NCBI RefSeq assembly: GCF_017255295.1
Contig: NZ_JAFKDE010000009.1
Coordinates: forward strand, 62,001-126,000
Source: Nitratireductor aquimarinus
GTDB lineage: Bacteria > Pseudomonadota > Alphaproteobacteria > Rhizobiales > Rhizobiaceae
Direction: 5' to 3'
Length of the DNA: 64,000 nucleotides
In this document: positions 37,809 through 48,299 of the stretch, one piece after another
Position numbering within the stretch: position 1 is the stretch's first letter
How the letters are laid out: each line of letters starts with the position of its first letter
Position numbers and translations under genes: made by a program
The notes under the pieces: model-generated
The model's database searches: none
Told to the model about the DNA's origin: nothing
What the model saw: the letters and a program-made list of their open reading frames with translations, nothing else

Positions 37809-38016
37809 GCCTCCTCCAAAACGAACGATCAACAAAACATAATACTGCGAAAATAAATTTATAACAAATAAAACAATCAATAAAATAGCAAAATATTAGC
37901 CAACTTAAATCTACAGATAGCGACAAAACAACATAATAAAAATAGAAAAAACCGGGCAACGCATCACCCGGCCTTCGTGCCTTGAAGCCCCAGCCACGCA
38001 TCCGCGCAGCCAACAC

Positions 38017-38889
38017 TCAAGCAGCAAAACGCTGCGCTTCGGCCCCGTAGTAATTGATATACCGGTCCGAGATCGCCTCCACCGGCAGGACCACGAACAC
38101 ATCCGTGGTGCCGAAATCATGGTCGATCACGCAGCCTTCGCCAAAGCGCGCGCCGAGGCGCAGATAGCCTTTTACCAGCGGCGGCATGGCGGCGAGCGCG
38201 GTGCGCATCTGGATGGCTTCCTTCGGCATCAAATCCATCGGCGCATAGCGGCTGGCCACAGCGCGCACATGCCAATCGGCCTCCACCTGGCAGAAATGCC
38301 CGAGGAAGGAGAGCGCCTCCGCATGGGCGGCCGGCACCACACCGGGGAATGAGGCGCAGCCCATCATCACGTCGATGCGCTTCTTGCGGCAATAGGCCCA
38401 GATGCCCTGCCATAGAAGCTCGATGGTGCGCTTGGTGCGATAGGCCGGCAGCACGCAGGAGCGGCCAAGCTCCAGAAAGCGGCGGCCATCATGGCGGGCC
38501 ATCAGCGTTTCGATGGCGAACTCGTCTTCGGAATAGAACTTTCCGGCCCGGCGCGCGCCCTCCGGCGTCAAAAGCCGGTAGGTGCCCACGATCCGGTCCA
38601 CATCTTCGCCCGGAAGCGTGGTGTCCAGCACCAGAAGATGGTCGCAGACGGCGTCGAAACCGTCCATGTCGCGCTCTTCGGCCATGCCGCCCTGCGGCGC
38701 GCGCGCGCCCATCTCCTCGTAGAACACGCGGAAACGGATGGTCTGGGCGGCGGCGACTTCCTGCTCGCTGCCGGCAAGGCGCACTTCAAGCGGCCCGATG
38801 CGGCCGAGCAGTGCACCGTCGGCGCCGTCAAGCAGCGACGCTGCGGCCCGATCGTTCAAAGAGGTCTGGTTCAGCGCGATGCCCTGCAT
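38017..38889 (-). CDS. olsB: L-ornithine N(alpha)-acyltransferase OlsB
   Basis: OlsB transfers a 3-hydroxyacyl group from acyl-ACP to ornithine, the first step of ornithine-lipid synthesis, a phosphorus-free membrane lipid. The 290-residue protein has the GNAT-like acyltransferase segments RFRVFYEEMGA (about 52-62), GTYRLL (about 102-107) and FLELGRSCV (about 138-146). OlsA is not adjacent, as in rhizobia generally. A triplicated 102-bp repeat occupies its upstream flank, within 66 bases of its start. Confidence 0.9.
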   Translation of the reverse strand: MQGIALNQTSLNDRAAASLLDGADGALLGRIGPLEVRLAGSEQEVAAAQTIRFRVFYEEMGARAPQGGMAEERDMDGFDAVCDHLLVLDTTLPGEDVDRIVGTYRLLTPEGARRAGKFYSEDEFAIETLMARHDGRRFLELGRSCVLPAYRTKRTIELLWQGIWAYCRKKRIDVMMGCASFPGVVPAAHAEALSFLGHFCQVEADWHVRAVASRYAPMDLMPKEAIQMRTALAAMPPLVKGYLRLGARFGEGCVIDHDFGTTDVFVVLPVEAISDRYINYYGAEAQRFAA

Positions 38890-38954
38890 TGCTCTTACTC
38901 CTCCGCGTGGCGTTGACGCTGAAATACTGCTCTGCTGCGACAGAACTGTGACAC

Positions 38955-39260
38955 TAAAGCATCGGACCGAAAAGTGGAATCCGGTTTTCGGCCACTCCGA
39001 TGCTTCATCATTATTTGAGATCGTCCTTTGTGCGTCCGAACGGACGCACGGCGATCTAAAGCATCGGACCGAAAAGTGGAATCCGGTTTTCGGTTATTCC
39101 GATGCTTCATCATTATTTGTGATTGTCCTTTGTGCGCCCCAAAGAGCGCACGGCGATCTAAAGCATAGGACCGAAAAGTGGAATCCGGTTTTCGGCCATT
39201 CCGATGCTTCATCATTATTTGTGATTGTCCTTCGTGCGTCCGAATGAACACACGACGATC
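38955..39260. repeat. Three tandem copies of a 102-bp double-hairpin repeat
   Basis: Units start at 38955, 39057 and 39159, exactly 102 bases apart. Each has a first hairpin with nested stems GCATCGG/CCGATGC and CCGAAAA/TTTTCGG, and a second hairpin based on GTGCGT/ACGCAC enclosed by GATCG/CGATC. In unit 2 the second stem is GTGCGC/GCGCAC, a compensatory change. The stretch 38890-39294 contains no gene; the whole region is this repeat plus short flanks. A related single first-hairpin copy is at 57467-57512. Confidence 0.9.
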
Positions 39261-39294
39261 TGGCGTCGAGGTCGTGATTCACGAGAGGCAGGTA

Positions 39295-41592
39295 TCAGAC
39301 CACCGCGTGCATATCCAGTGCGGTGAGCAATTCATCCGGGTCCAGCGGCTTGGTGACGAACCCGTTCGCCCCGTGCGCCAGAACGCCATGGCGGGTTTCT
39401 TCCTGCCCGTCGGCGGTCAGAACGAGGATTGGCAGCGGCGCGAGGCCCGTCTCCTCCTCATGCCGGCGGATCGCATTGATGGCGTCCAGCCCGTCCATCA
39501 CCGGCATGTGCAGATCCATCAGAACGATGTCGTAGCGCGCATGCGCCTCGTCGTTCACCGCTTCCACCGCCTCGCGCCCGTTCGACACGATGCGCACCCG
39601 GTGGCCGGCCTTGCCGAGTGCGGCGCGCGCCAACATGGCGTTGATCTCGTTGTCCTCGGCCACGAGGATGTTGAGCCCGTTCTTGCGGTGCGCCTGGCGC
39701 GGTGCGCTGCCGGCCTCTTCGCCTGCATCGGCCACGGGCCAGGCGATTTCGCCATGCGCGCTCAGAAGCTGGCGCACCAGCGTGTTGCAGCGCACCGGGC
39801 GGGCGAGGAAGGCCCCGTAGCCACTGGCGCGGAAAGCCGCCAGACGCCCGCGCTCCGATGGCGTGATCAGGGTGAGCGCGCGCCCGCCGCCCACGCCAAG
39901 CCCATGCAGCCGGGTGATCAGCGCGCCATCGTCGCTTTCAAGCGAGGCGTCCACCAGAACCGTGTTGAACGGCGCGCCGCCATCTTCGGCCAGCCGCGCC
40001 GCATCCTCTGCGCTGGCGGCAATTGCCGCGCGCCCGCCATGGACGCGGATCGTCATGGCGATGGTCTCCGCCTCCTGCGTGAAGGGCGAGAGGATGACCG
40101 CGTTCACCTCTTCCAGAATGGGCTCCACGCGCATGCCCTCATCGTCGCTCTCGCCAAGCGGCAGGAGCACGGCGAACTCCGAGCCCTCGCCCGGCGTGCT
40201 GGCAACCGTGATGGAGCCGTTCATGGCGTCGATGATGCGCTTGGTGATGGCAAGGCCAAGCCCCGCGCCGCCATGGCGGCGGGTCGAGCTGCCATCCACC
40301 TGCTCGAAATCCTTGAAGATGCGGTTGATGTCGTCCTTTTCCAGGCCCGGCCCGGAATCGGCCACCGCAATGCGCAGCGCCGGCTGGCCGTTCTTCTCCG
40401 CCCGCGTCACCGCCACGGTCACGCCGCCCTCATCGGTGAACTTGACCGCATTGCCGAGCAGGTTGAGCAGCACCTGGCGCAGACGCCCCGGATCGGCCGT
40501 GATCGTCTTAGGCAGGTCCGGCGCGATGTAGCAGCCAAGCCCGATATCCTTGGCGAAGGCGCGGGCCGCCAGAAGCTCCACCACGTTCTCCACCATCTCA
40601 TGAACCGAGAGGCGGCGCGGCTCCAGCTCCAGCCGGCCTGCCTCGATCTTGGAATAGTCGAGCAGATCCTCGATCAGCGCCACCAGCGCGCTTGCCGAGG
40701 TCGAAACCGCCCCCACATAGGTGCGCTGCTCGGGCGTCAGCTCCGTGTCGGCCAGAAGCGTGGCCATGCCCATAATGCCGTTCATCGGCGTGCGGATCTC
40801 GTGGCTCACCGTCGCCAGAAAGCTGGATTTCGCGCGGCTCGCCTGCTCGGCCCGTTCGCGGGCGTTGATCAGCGCCGTCTCTGCCCGTTTGCGCGCCGTG
40901 ATGTCGCGCGCGATGGCGCGGTGCGAGACCGAGTCCGCCTTGTCGTCACGCACCGAATGCTCGATCCACGAATACCAGCGAATGCCGTTGCGCGTGTGGA
41001 TCGCCACATCGGTGGAGCTCAGGCATTCGCCATCGGAAAACGCCGCATCCGGCACGAGGCCGATATCGATGCCAAGCTGGCTAAGCGTGTGCCCCATCAG
41101 CGAAGACGGATCGCGGCCCAGAAGGTCTGCGAACACCCGGTTCACATAGACGATGCGGCCACCCCGGTCGCGATGCACGATCAGATCGCCCAGCGCGTCG
41201 ACCAGCCCGTGAAAGCGCTCTTCGCTTTCGCGCAGCTCCCACATGCGGTCCGCCAGATCTTCCAGCTCGCCGCGATTGACCGCTTCCTTCTCCGCCAGTT
41301 CCGAGACAAGCCGGCGGTCCATGGTCGAGGCGCGGAAGGCCACCGCCAGCGCTATGCCGCCCAGGATCACCAGCATCATGCTGATGAGCGGCGAAGCGCC
41401 CGTCAGATGGCTGAGCCCGGCAATGAAGATGATGGCGAGCCCGACCGCGACCTCGCCGTAATGCGTCTGCACCGGCAGCGACACCGGCGCGAGCGCCGGC
41501 GGCTTGATGCGGATCCGTTTGCGTGGCTTCGTCTCTGTCGCGAGCTTCTTCGCCGGCTTTGGATCGATTATGTGCTTCCCCGCCCTTTTCAT
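39295..41592 (-). CDS. Hybrid sensor histidine kinase with PAS and receiver domains
   Basis: The 765-residue membrane kinase has a basic N-terminal tail, two transmembrane helices (about 48-64 and 68-86), a PAS domain (about 120-235), a HisKA domain with [10 protein letters not shown] (His264) and an HATPase domain with NAVKFTD and GGAGLGLAI. It also has a degenerate receiver-like region (about 510-625) and a canonical C-terminal receiver with Asp693 in [11 protein letters not shown]. The organisation resembles PleC/CckA-like or ArcB-like phosphorelay kinases. No partner regulator is adjacent and the signal is unknown. Confidence 0.92.
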   Translation of the reverse strand: MKRAGKHIIDPKPAKKLATETKPRKRIRIKPPALAPVSLPVQTHYGEVAVGLAIIFIAGLSHLTGASPLISMMLVILGGIALAVAFRASTMDRRLVSELAEKEAVNRGELEDLADRMWELRESEERFHGLVDALGDLIVHRDRGGRIVYVNRVFADLLGRDPSSLMGHTLSQLGIDIGLVPDAAFSDGECLSSTDVAIHTRNGIRWYSWIEHSVRDDKADSVSHRAIARDITARKRAETALINARERAEQASRAKSSFLATVSHEIRTPMNGIMGMATLLADTELTPEQRTYVGAVSTSASALVALIEDLLDYSKIEAGRLELEPRRLSVHEMVENVVELLAARAFAKDIGLGCYIAPDLPKTITADPGRLRQVLLNLLGNAVKFTDEGGVTVAVTRAEKNGQPALRIAVADSGPGLEKDDINRIFKDFEQVDGSSTRRHGGAGLGLAITKRIIDAMNGSITVASTPGEGSEFAVLLPLGESDDEGMRVEPILEEVNAVILSPFTQEAETIAMTIRVHGGRAAIAASAEDAARLAEDGGAPFNTVLVDASLESDDGALITRLHGLGVGGGRALTLITPSERGRLAAFRASGYGAFLARPVRCNTLVRQLLSAHGEIAWPVADAGEEAGSAPRQAHRKNGLNILVAEDNEINAMLARAALGKAGHRVRIVSNGREAVEAVNDEAHARYDIVLMDLHMPVMDGLDAINAIRRHEEETGLAPLPILVLTADGQEETRHGVLAHGANGFVTKPLDPDELLTALDMHAVV

Positions 41593-41664
41593 GGCCGCGA
41601 CTTTACGCGACGGGAATTACGGAAGCTTTTGGCGGATCGCTCGCATTTTAACGGTTCCGCGCCG

Positions 41665-42657
<993 letters not shown>

Positions 42658-42720
42658 CACTCACTCCGGCTGGTTACGGTCTTCAATGATGAGAGAGAGT
42701 GCGGCGCGCGGGGCGCAAGG

Positions 42721-43227
42721 TCAATCCGGGCGCGCCTCACCGCCTGAGCGGCCCGGGCGACCACGCCGCCAGTCGAGAAACTCCTCGAGGATCACAAGCC
42801 CCGCTCCCACGGTGATGAAGACATCCGCCAGATTGAAGATCGCAAACGACCAGACCGGCGTGTGGAAGTAGATGTAATCGGTGACGAAGCCGAGGGTCAG
42901 CCGGTCGATGAGATTGCCCACCGCGCCGCCCAGAATGAGCGCGAAGCCTAGCCGCGCCCAGGTCTGCGAAGCGCCGGTGCGCAGCGCCAGATAGCCGATG
43001 AACAGGATCACCCCTGCCATCACGATGCTGAGCCCGATGCCGCTCATGCCCGAGAACATGGAGAAGGCGATGCCGGTGTTGCGCGAATGCAGAAGCGAAA
43101 GGAACGGCAAAAGGTCGATCCGCTCATGCAGCGGCATCATGGTCTCGACCAGTTCCTTCACCACCTGATCGGCAAGCGCAAACAGAGCGATCAGAAGGCC
43201 GTAAAAACCGATGCTGCGCATGCTCAT
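42721..43227 (-). CDS. lspA: Lipoprotein signal peptidase (signal peptidase II)
   Basis: LspA cleaves the signal peptide of diacylglyceryl-prolipoproteins at the inner membrane. The 168-residue protein has four hydrophobic helices. The family motifs are visible: SRNTGIAF at 48-55, GGAVGNLIDR with catalytic Asp108 and FNLADVFITVG with catalytic Asp135. Its start overlaps the TrmH-family stop by four bases (ATGA), so the three genes 42721-45124 form a coupled unit. Confidence 0.95.
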   Translation of the reverse strand: MSMRSIGFYGLLIALFALADQVVKELVETMMPLHERIDLLPFLSLLHSRNTGIAFSMFSGMSGIGLSIVMAGVILFIGYLALRTGASQTWARLGFALILGGAVGNLIDRLTLGFVTDYIYFHTPVWSFAIFNLADVFITVGAGLVILEEFLDWRRGRPGRSGGEARPD

Positions 43228-44084
43228 GCGCCCGCCCTTTCCTCAAGCGGCAGCGCATCGCGCCGGATCTCGTAGAGCATCACGCCTGTCGCCACGGCGA
43301 GGTTGAGCGAATCCGCCCGCCCCGCCTGCGGAATGCGCACCAGCGTGTCGCAGCTTTCCGCCAGCACGTCCGGCAGGCCCTGCTGCTCATTGCCCATCAG
43401 GAGCAGCACCGGCCCCTTCCGGTAATCGACGGTGCGGTAGTCGACCGAGCCCTTCAGATGCGTGCCGACCACACGGCCGCCAAACCCCTTGCGCCAAGCA
43501 AGAAACGTATCCTGGCTCGCGCGCACGATCGGCACGGCGAAGATGGAGCCCATGGTCGCGCGCACCGTCTCGAAGGAGAACGGGTCGGTGCAGTCGCCAA
43601 CCAGGATGATGCCCTTTGCGCCAACGGCGTCGACCGTCCGCAAAACCGTACCCAGATTGCCCGGATCACGCACCCGGTCGAGCGCCACCCACACCTCGCC
43701 ATCGGCCGGCTTCACGCTGGCAAGCGGCGTCGTCTTCTGCTCGAAAACGCCCACCACCATCTGCGGATTGTCGCGCTTGGTAACAGCCGACATCACCTTC
43801 TCGCTGACGATCAGCACGAGGCCGCCGGCAGCCACGGTGCGGGCGGCCAGCCGCTCCACCGCTTCATTGCCGCGCCCCGCCTTGGCGTAGAGCAGCGTGC
43901 GGATCGTCCAGCCGGCGTCGAACGCGTCGATCACCAGCTTCTGCCCCTCGGCGATGAAGGCGTGTTCGCGGTCGCGAAACTTCTTCTGCGCCAGCGCGCG
44001 AATGTCCTTGATGATCGGGTTGGTCAGGCTGGTGACTTCCTTCACCTGGCCCGGCCTGCGCCGCTCGTTCTCATGTCCGCTCAT
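43224..44084 (-). CDS. TrmH-family (SpoU) RNA 2'-O-methyltransferase
   Basis: This 286-residue enzyme has an N-terminal substrate-binding domain and a SPOUT methyltransferase domain. Knot motifs seen are DPGNLGTVLRTVDA (about 142-155), LLLMGNEQQGL (about 228-238) and IPQAGRADSLNLAVATG (about 252-268). It likely modifies 23S rRNA, like RlmB relatives. It overlaps both neighbours by four bases. Exact target is unknown. Confidence 0.93.
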   Translation of the reverse strand: MSGHENERRRPGQVKEVTSLTNPIIKDIRALAQKKFRDREHAFIAEGQKLVIDAFDAGWTIRTLLYAKAGRGNEAVERLAARTVAAGGLVLIVSEKVMSAVTKRDNPQMVVGVFEQKTTPLASVKPADGEVWVALDRVRDPGNLGTVLRTVDAVGAKGIILVGDCTDPFSFETVRATMGSIFAVPIVRASQDTFLAWRKGFGGRVVGTHLKGSVDYRTVDYRKGPVLLLMGNEQQGLPDVLAESCDTLVRIPQAGRADSLNLAVATGVMLYEIRRDALPLEERAGA

Positions 44085-45124
44085 GACGCCACCCAGCGCG
44101 AAAACAGCGAGGTCGACAGGGCCCGGCCCGCCGATTGCTCGCGAATGATCAGTTCACCCGATTCCACCCGACCGCCATAGCCCGCAAATGTGTCACGCAT
44201 CAGCGCATGAATGGCAAAGAAGGAAGAGCGGATGGAATAGGCCGTCAGCACCACGGCCAGCGGCTTCGGCGTCAGGATCGAGCGGCAGAGATCCGCCAGA
44301 TAGGGCAGATCCTCGAACAGCTGCCACACCTCACCCTTCGGTCCACGGCCATAGGCCGGCGGGTCGAACAGCACGATGTCATAGCTGTTGCCGCGCCGCG
44401 CCTCACGCTCGGCAAACTTCACCGCGTCTTCGCAGATCCAGCGGATCGGCTTGTCGCCGAGCCCGGCCATTTCCTGATTTTCCCGTGCCCAGCCAATCGC
44501 CTTCTTGGAGGCATCCACATGGGTCACTTCCGCGCCAGCGCGGGCGGCCACCAGCGAGGCAAGCCCCGTATAGCCGAACAGGTTCAGCACCTTCACGGGA
44601 CGGCGCGCCTCGCGCACCAGCGTTTCCATGTGCGACCAGTGGGTCGCCTGCTCGGGGAAAACGCCCACATGGCGAAACGAGGTGAAACGGCCCAGATAGT
44701 CGATCCCGTCATGGCGCATGGGCCAGGTCTCGCCCAGCGGCTCCTTCGGAAAGCGCCAGCGCCCCATGCCCTCTTCATCCGTGTCGCCGGTGAAGATGGC
44801 GTCGGCCTTCTGCCACTCGGCCGGACCGAGTGCGGGCTGCCAGATCGCCTGCCCCTCGGGGCGCACGATGCGGTAAGGACCGTATTGCTCGAGCTTCTGC
44901 CCGCCGCCGGAATCCAAAAGCGCATAATCGTCATTGGGCAGCACTTCCAGAATGACGGGCAAACGCTCGTCAGGAAGCTTGCCCTGACGGCGCGGCGGCG
45001 CGGGGCGTGAATTGGGTTCGGACTGGCCCTGCGTCTTCTCGCGGGGGGCCGTCTGTTTTTTTGGGCTGCGCCGGTCATCGTTCCGGCGCTTGGCGCGCGC
45101 AGGCTTCAATCGGGTCTCCGCCAA
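44081..45124 (-). CDS. Class I SAM-dependent rRNA methyltransferase (RlmI-like)
   Basis: The 347-residue protein starts with about 50 basic, low-complexity residues. Then come an RlmI-like core with VLNLFGYTGLASL (SAM motif I, about 180-192) and the catalytic-loop motif FDPPAYGRG (about 255-263). It probably methylates cytosine in 23S rRNA. It overlaps the TrmH-family gene by four bases and is the first gene of the operon with that gene and lspA. The basic tail is variable in relatives, so the start could lie further in. Confidence 0.9.
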   Translation of the reverse strand: MAETRLKPARAKRRNDDRRSPKKQTAPREKTQGQSEPNSRPAPPRRQGKLPDERLPVILEVLPNDDYALLDSGGGQKLEQYGPYRIVRPEGQAIWQPALGPAEWQKADAIFTGDTDEEGMGRWRFPKEPLGETWPMRHDGIDYLGRFTSFRHVGVFPEQATHWSHMETLVREARRPVKVLNLFGYTGLASLVAARAGAEVTHVDASKKAIGWARENQEMAGLGDKPIRWICEDAVKFAEREARRGNSYDIVLFDPPAYGRGPKGEVWQLFEDLPYLADLCRSILTPKPLAVVLTAYSIRSSFFAIHALMRDTFAGYGGRVESGELIIREQSAGRALSTSLFSRWVAS

Positions 45125-45179
45125 TGAGCTATAATGCCCGCGCTTCTGCCACAGGCGCGCGGGACAGGCAACAAAGCCG

Positions 45180-46142
45180 TCAGCGATGCTTTTCGTAGAT
45201 CGCGATACCGCCGGCCAGATCTTCGATGGCCGCGCCGACGGATTTGAACAGCGTGATTTCGTCGTCGCTCGTCCGCCCCGGCTTCTCGCCGCGCGTCAGC
45301 TCGAAGAAATCCGCCTTGATGTCATCCGCCGTAAGTGCGCCGGCGGCAATCGCCTGAACGACGTCGCCGGCCTCCTTGGTCGCGCCGGCATGCGTGTCCA
45401 CGAAAACCGACGCACGGCGCATCGCCTCGTCGTCGCTCTCGCGCATGGTCGGCGTGAACGCGCCCACCAGATCCACATGAACGCCGGGCTGCAAAAGCGC
45501 GCCCTTGACCAGCGGCACGGTGGAAAGCGTTGCACACGACACGATGTCCGCTTCGCCGATGGCAGCATCGAGATCGTCGGCCACGGAGGCGTTCATGCCC
45601 TCAGCGCGCAGCGTCTCCGCAACCTTCTCGGCATTTTCGCTGGAGCGGTTCCAGATCCTGATATCGTCAATCGGCCGGATCGCCGAATGGGTGCGTGCCA
45701 GCATGGGCGAAAGCGCGCCCGCTCCGACGATCAGCAGCTTCGAGGCATCCTTCCGCGCCAGATAGGAGGCGGCGAGACCGGAGGCGCATGCGGTGCGCCA
45801 TGCCGTCAGGCGCTGGCCGTCGATCAGCGCCAGCGGTTCGCCCGTGGTGCCGTTCATCAAGAGATAGACCGCCATCACCGCCGGTTTGCCGATGGCGTTG
45901 TTGTCCGGCGAGACTGCCGCGATCTTCACGCCGATATAACCGGAATCGTCGCCCGCCAGCCGCGAAAAGTCGCTCCATGCCGGCATGAGAAGAAGCGTGC
46001 TGTCCGCGCCTTCAGGCCGTTCGATATTATGGTGATGACGCACCGGCTGAACGGCGCCCTTCCTGAAGGCTTCGCCCAATGTCTGCACGAGTTCGGCATA
46101 GTCCAGGCACGCGTCGACCTGGTCGGCGGAAATGGAGAGCAT
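45180..46142 (-). CDS. Ornithine cyclodeaminase / mu-crystallin family protein
   Basis: This is a 320-residue NAD(P)-binding protein. The family N-terminal segment VRHHHNIERP is at about 34-43, LTAWRTACASGLAASYLA at about 112-129 and LLIVGAGALSP at about 136-146. Members convert ornithine to proline or reduce imines and amino-acid derivatives. The conserved GAFTPTMRE segment near 228 is present. The actual substrate cannot be decided; alanine dehydrogenase-like or ketimine reductase roles are alternatives. Confidence 0.87.
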   Translation of the reverse strand: MLSISADQVDACLDYAELVQTLGEAFRKGAVQPVRHHHNIERPEGADSTLLLMPAWSDFSRLAGDDSGYIGVKIAAVSPDNNAIGKPAVMAVYLLMNGTTGEPLALIDGQRLTAWRTACASGLAASYLARKDASKLLIVGAGALSPMLARTHSAIRPIDDIRIWNRSSENAEKVAETLRAEGMNASVADDLDAAIGEADIVSCATLSTVPLVKGALLQPGVHVDLVGAFTPTMRESDDEAMRRASVFVDTHAGATKEAGDVVQAIAAGALTADDIKADFFELTRGEKPGRTSDDEITLFKSVGAAIEDLAGGIAIYEKHR

Positions 46143-46166
46143 TGGCTGGGCCTTCTGGCTGGAGGG

Positions 46167-46490
46167 TCAGGAGGGGGATTGCGGGATCTGCGGTGCGTTC
46201 GGGCTGGCCGGCGGGGCCTGGCGCAGCTTGTCGACTTCCTTCTTGCGCTCGCGCGCATCACGCCGGTAGCGCCCCTGACGCAGCCAGGTTGCGAGACTGC
46301 CGACAATCATGCCGAAACCAAGGGCGGCAAAAAGATAAACGAACAGCGGCCACTCGATGGTGAGCGCCGGATTGCCCGGATTGAACGGGTCGATGGTGAA
46401 AGGCACTGCCGCGCGGTTCGCCACTGCAAGCGCGATGATGATCACCGCCAGAGGCACGAGGACAAGAACGAGAATGATGCGGTTGGCCAT
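46167..46490 (-). CDS. LapA-family (DUF1049) membrane protein
   Basis: This is a small 107-residue protein with two transmembrane helices (about 3-25 and 48-68) and the segment VPFTIDPFNPGNPALTIEWPLF between them, typical of LapA-like proteins linked to LPS assembly. The C-terminal third is basic and then proline-rich. It lies between ihfB and the cyclodeaminase-like gene on the same strand. Confidence 0.87.
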   Translation of the reverse strand: MANRIILVLVLVPLAVIIIALAVANRAAVPFTIDPFNPGNPALTIEWPLFVYLFAALGFGMIVGSLATWLRQGRYRRDARERKKEVDKLRQAPPASPNAPQIPQSPS

Positions 46491-46551
46491 TTCAATCCAC
46501 TGCTATCTAAAAAGTAAGTGCCCCCTGAAGAATAGGTGTCCGGGGGAAGGA

Positions 46552-46842
46552 CTAGCTGTCCTTGTCCTCATTGAGGCGCTCGCGCAGTTCTTTGCCGGTC
46601 TTGAAGAAGGGAACCCACTTCTCCTCCACCTCAACGGATTCACCGGTGCGCGGGTTGCGGCCCGTGCGGGCGGGACGGTTTTTCACCGAGAACGCGCCGA
46701 AGCCCCTTAACTCCACGCGATTGCCTTCTGCGAGCGCGTCCGAAATCTCTTCGAAGATCGCGTTGACGATGTTCTCGACGTCGCGAAGGTAGAGATGCGG
46801 GTTGCGATTGGCGATCGTCTGCACGAGCTCTGATTTGATCAT
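46552..46842 (-). CDS. ihfB: Integration host factor subunit beta
   Basis: This nucleoid-associated DNA-bending protein acts with IhfA. The 96-residue protein has the full HU/IHF fold and the beta-arm motif [10 protein letters not shown] (about 59-68). It is directly downstream of sppA in the same orientation, as in many rhizobia, and shows the usual IhfB length. The start is [11 protein letters not shown]. Confidence 0.96.
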   Translation of the reverse strand: MIKSELVQTIANRNPHLYLRDVENIVNAIFEEISDALAEGNRVELRGFGAFSVKNRPARTGRNPRTGESVEVEEKWVPFFKTGKELRERLNEDKDS

Positions 46843-46919
46843 GGATTCTTTTCCGCCGCTGAAATGGCCTGTTTAACGCCCGGTCGTTTACGACACAATG
46901 GTGATTTTGTTTGCTTTTT

Positions 46920-47882
46920 TTAGTCAGGCAACCTTCTGTTTTCAGGTTGCCAGACCGACAGCAGACCGTCAAGGAAGATGCGATCCGCGCCCAGCTCGCG
47001 CAGGATGTCCGCGCCGCCTTCCGGCACACCGAGGAAACGCGAGGCAAGGTCCGGCAGGAACAGGTTCCCCGTTGTTTCGCGCTTCTTCCACTCCACCACG
47101 TCCAGATCTTCGTCCAGCCCCTGTGTGACCAGCCAGGCCTTGGCTTCGCGCTCACCGCCCAGCTCATCGACCAGCCTGAGTTCAACGCCCTGCCGCCCGG
47201 TAAAGACCGAGCCGTCCGCAACCTCGAGCACCTCGTCGCGCGTCAGCGGGCGGCGCTCTGCCACCAGATCGACGAACCAGTCATAGCTGTCGAAGATCAT
47301 TGAGCGGATCATCGCGCGGGCTTCTTCGCTGGTTGGCTTGAAAGGAGAAGGCTCGGCCTTGAGCGGCGAGGATTTGATTTCCTCCAGCTTCACGCCGAGC
47401 TTGTCCATGAGGCCGCTCACATCGGGATACTGGAACAGGACGCCGATGGAGCCGACGATGGAAGACTGCCGTGCAACGATGTGATCCGTGGCGCTGGCGA
47501 TCATGTATCCGGCGGAAGCGGCAAGCGTCCCCACCTGTGCGACAACGGGCTTTTCTGCGGCCAGAAGGCGGATTTCCTCGAAAATGGCTTCACCGCCAGC
47601 CGTCGTACCGCCGGGGGAATCGATGGTCAGGATGACGCCCTTGACCGCCGGCGTCTCGCGAATCCGGTCGAGCCGCTCAAGCAGTTCGTCATCCTCGAAG
47701 ATCGTTCCGGAGATTTTCACCTGCGCAATGTGGCTGGAAGACACGCCGGCCGCATCGCTCATCAGGCGCTGCGTGGCGAAGCCGATTGCCAGCACGATCA
47801 CCACGAAGGCGGCAATGCGCCAGAAGGTGAGCTTGCGCCGCAAACGCCGACGATCGATCAGTTCATCCGCACGATTGGACAT
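46920..47882 (-). CDS. sppA: Signal peptide peptidase SppA
   Basis: SppA is a membrane-bound serine protease that degrades cleaved signal peptides. The short 320-residue form has one N-terminal transmembrane helix (about 19-37), a TIDSPGG segment at 86-92, nucleophile Ser123 in LAASAGYM, and the dyad lysine Lys175 in SSPLKAEPSP. It is upstream of ihfB and oriented away from lptC, leaving a 417-base gap. Confidence 0.94.
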   Translation of the reverse strand: MSNRADELIDRRRLRRKLTFWRIAAFVVIVLAIGFATQRLMSDAAGVSSSHIAQVKISGTIFEDDELLERLDRIRETPAVKGVILTIDSPGGTTAGGEAIFEEIRLLAAEKPVVAQVGTLAASAGYMIASATDHIVARQSSIVGSIGVLFQYPDVSGLMDKLGVKLEEIKSSPLKAEPSPFKPTSEEARAMIRSMIFDSYDWFVDLVAERRPLTRDEVLEVADGSVFTGRQGVELRLVDELGGEREAKAWLVTQGLDEDLDVVEWKKRETTGNLFLPDLASRFLGVPEGGADILRELGADRIFLDGLLSVWQPENRRLPD

Positions 47883-48299
47883 GACAGCCTCGCTTTCACC
47901 TTCACAGGGATTTCGTCCTAAACCAGCGCCTTTTAGTCCAAAGCCGCCCCCGGAACCACCGCCTTGTACAAGATTTCGCCGGGAATTCGCGCAACAGCTG
48001 CAAACACGAAGAAACTTGCACGTAAATCATTGTCGTTAATCCAAAAATAGCCATATTGGGGTGAGATTTGGAAGCAAGGGGCAAGTTTAGGATCTGAGGC
48101 TTTCCGGCTACGCAGTTCTGACCAAGGGGTCGGCGACATCGTTTCGCCGTCAGGCGCGAGGTGCATTCCTCGATGTGCATCCCTCGAGGTGCATCCCTCA
48201 GGGGGATGGCGCTGACTGTATCCGGGAAGGGCCATGCCCGGGCGTCCACCCGGGCGTCCAGTTGACTGGCCGCCAAGCTCACGGAAAAGCGCAAAGCAC
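47883..48299. other. Divergent intergenic region sppA / lptC
   Basis: No credible gene is present in these 417 bases. The region contains three tandem 14-base repeats at 48158-48199 and otherwise probably holds the divergent promoters. An upstream ATG at 48234 in the lptC frame exists, but it lacks a ribosome site and the conserved protein starts later. Confidence 0.5.
48158..48199. repeat. Three tandem 14-base repeats upstream of lptC
   Basis: The units are GAGGTGCATTCCTC, GATGTGCATCCCTC and GAGGTGCATCCCTC. Each unit is itself a near-palindrome centred on GTGCAT, so it could be a protein-binding array or a slippage tract. Confidence 0.65.

Noticed and set aside
38738-39247. Open frame crossing the triplicated repeat
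   Set aside because: The translation consists of repeated peptides caused by the 102-base units (divisible by three) and has no start signal; it is a by-product of the repeat.
38955-39260. CRISPR array
   Set aside because: The units are contiguous 102-base repeats without unique spacers, and no cas gene is near.
48234-48299. Extended N-terminus for LptC
   Set aside because: An upstream ATG adds 22 proline- and arginine-rich residues, but there is no ribosome site and the family begins at the later ATG with a ribosome site.
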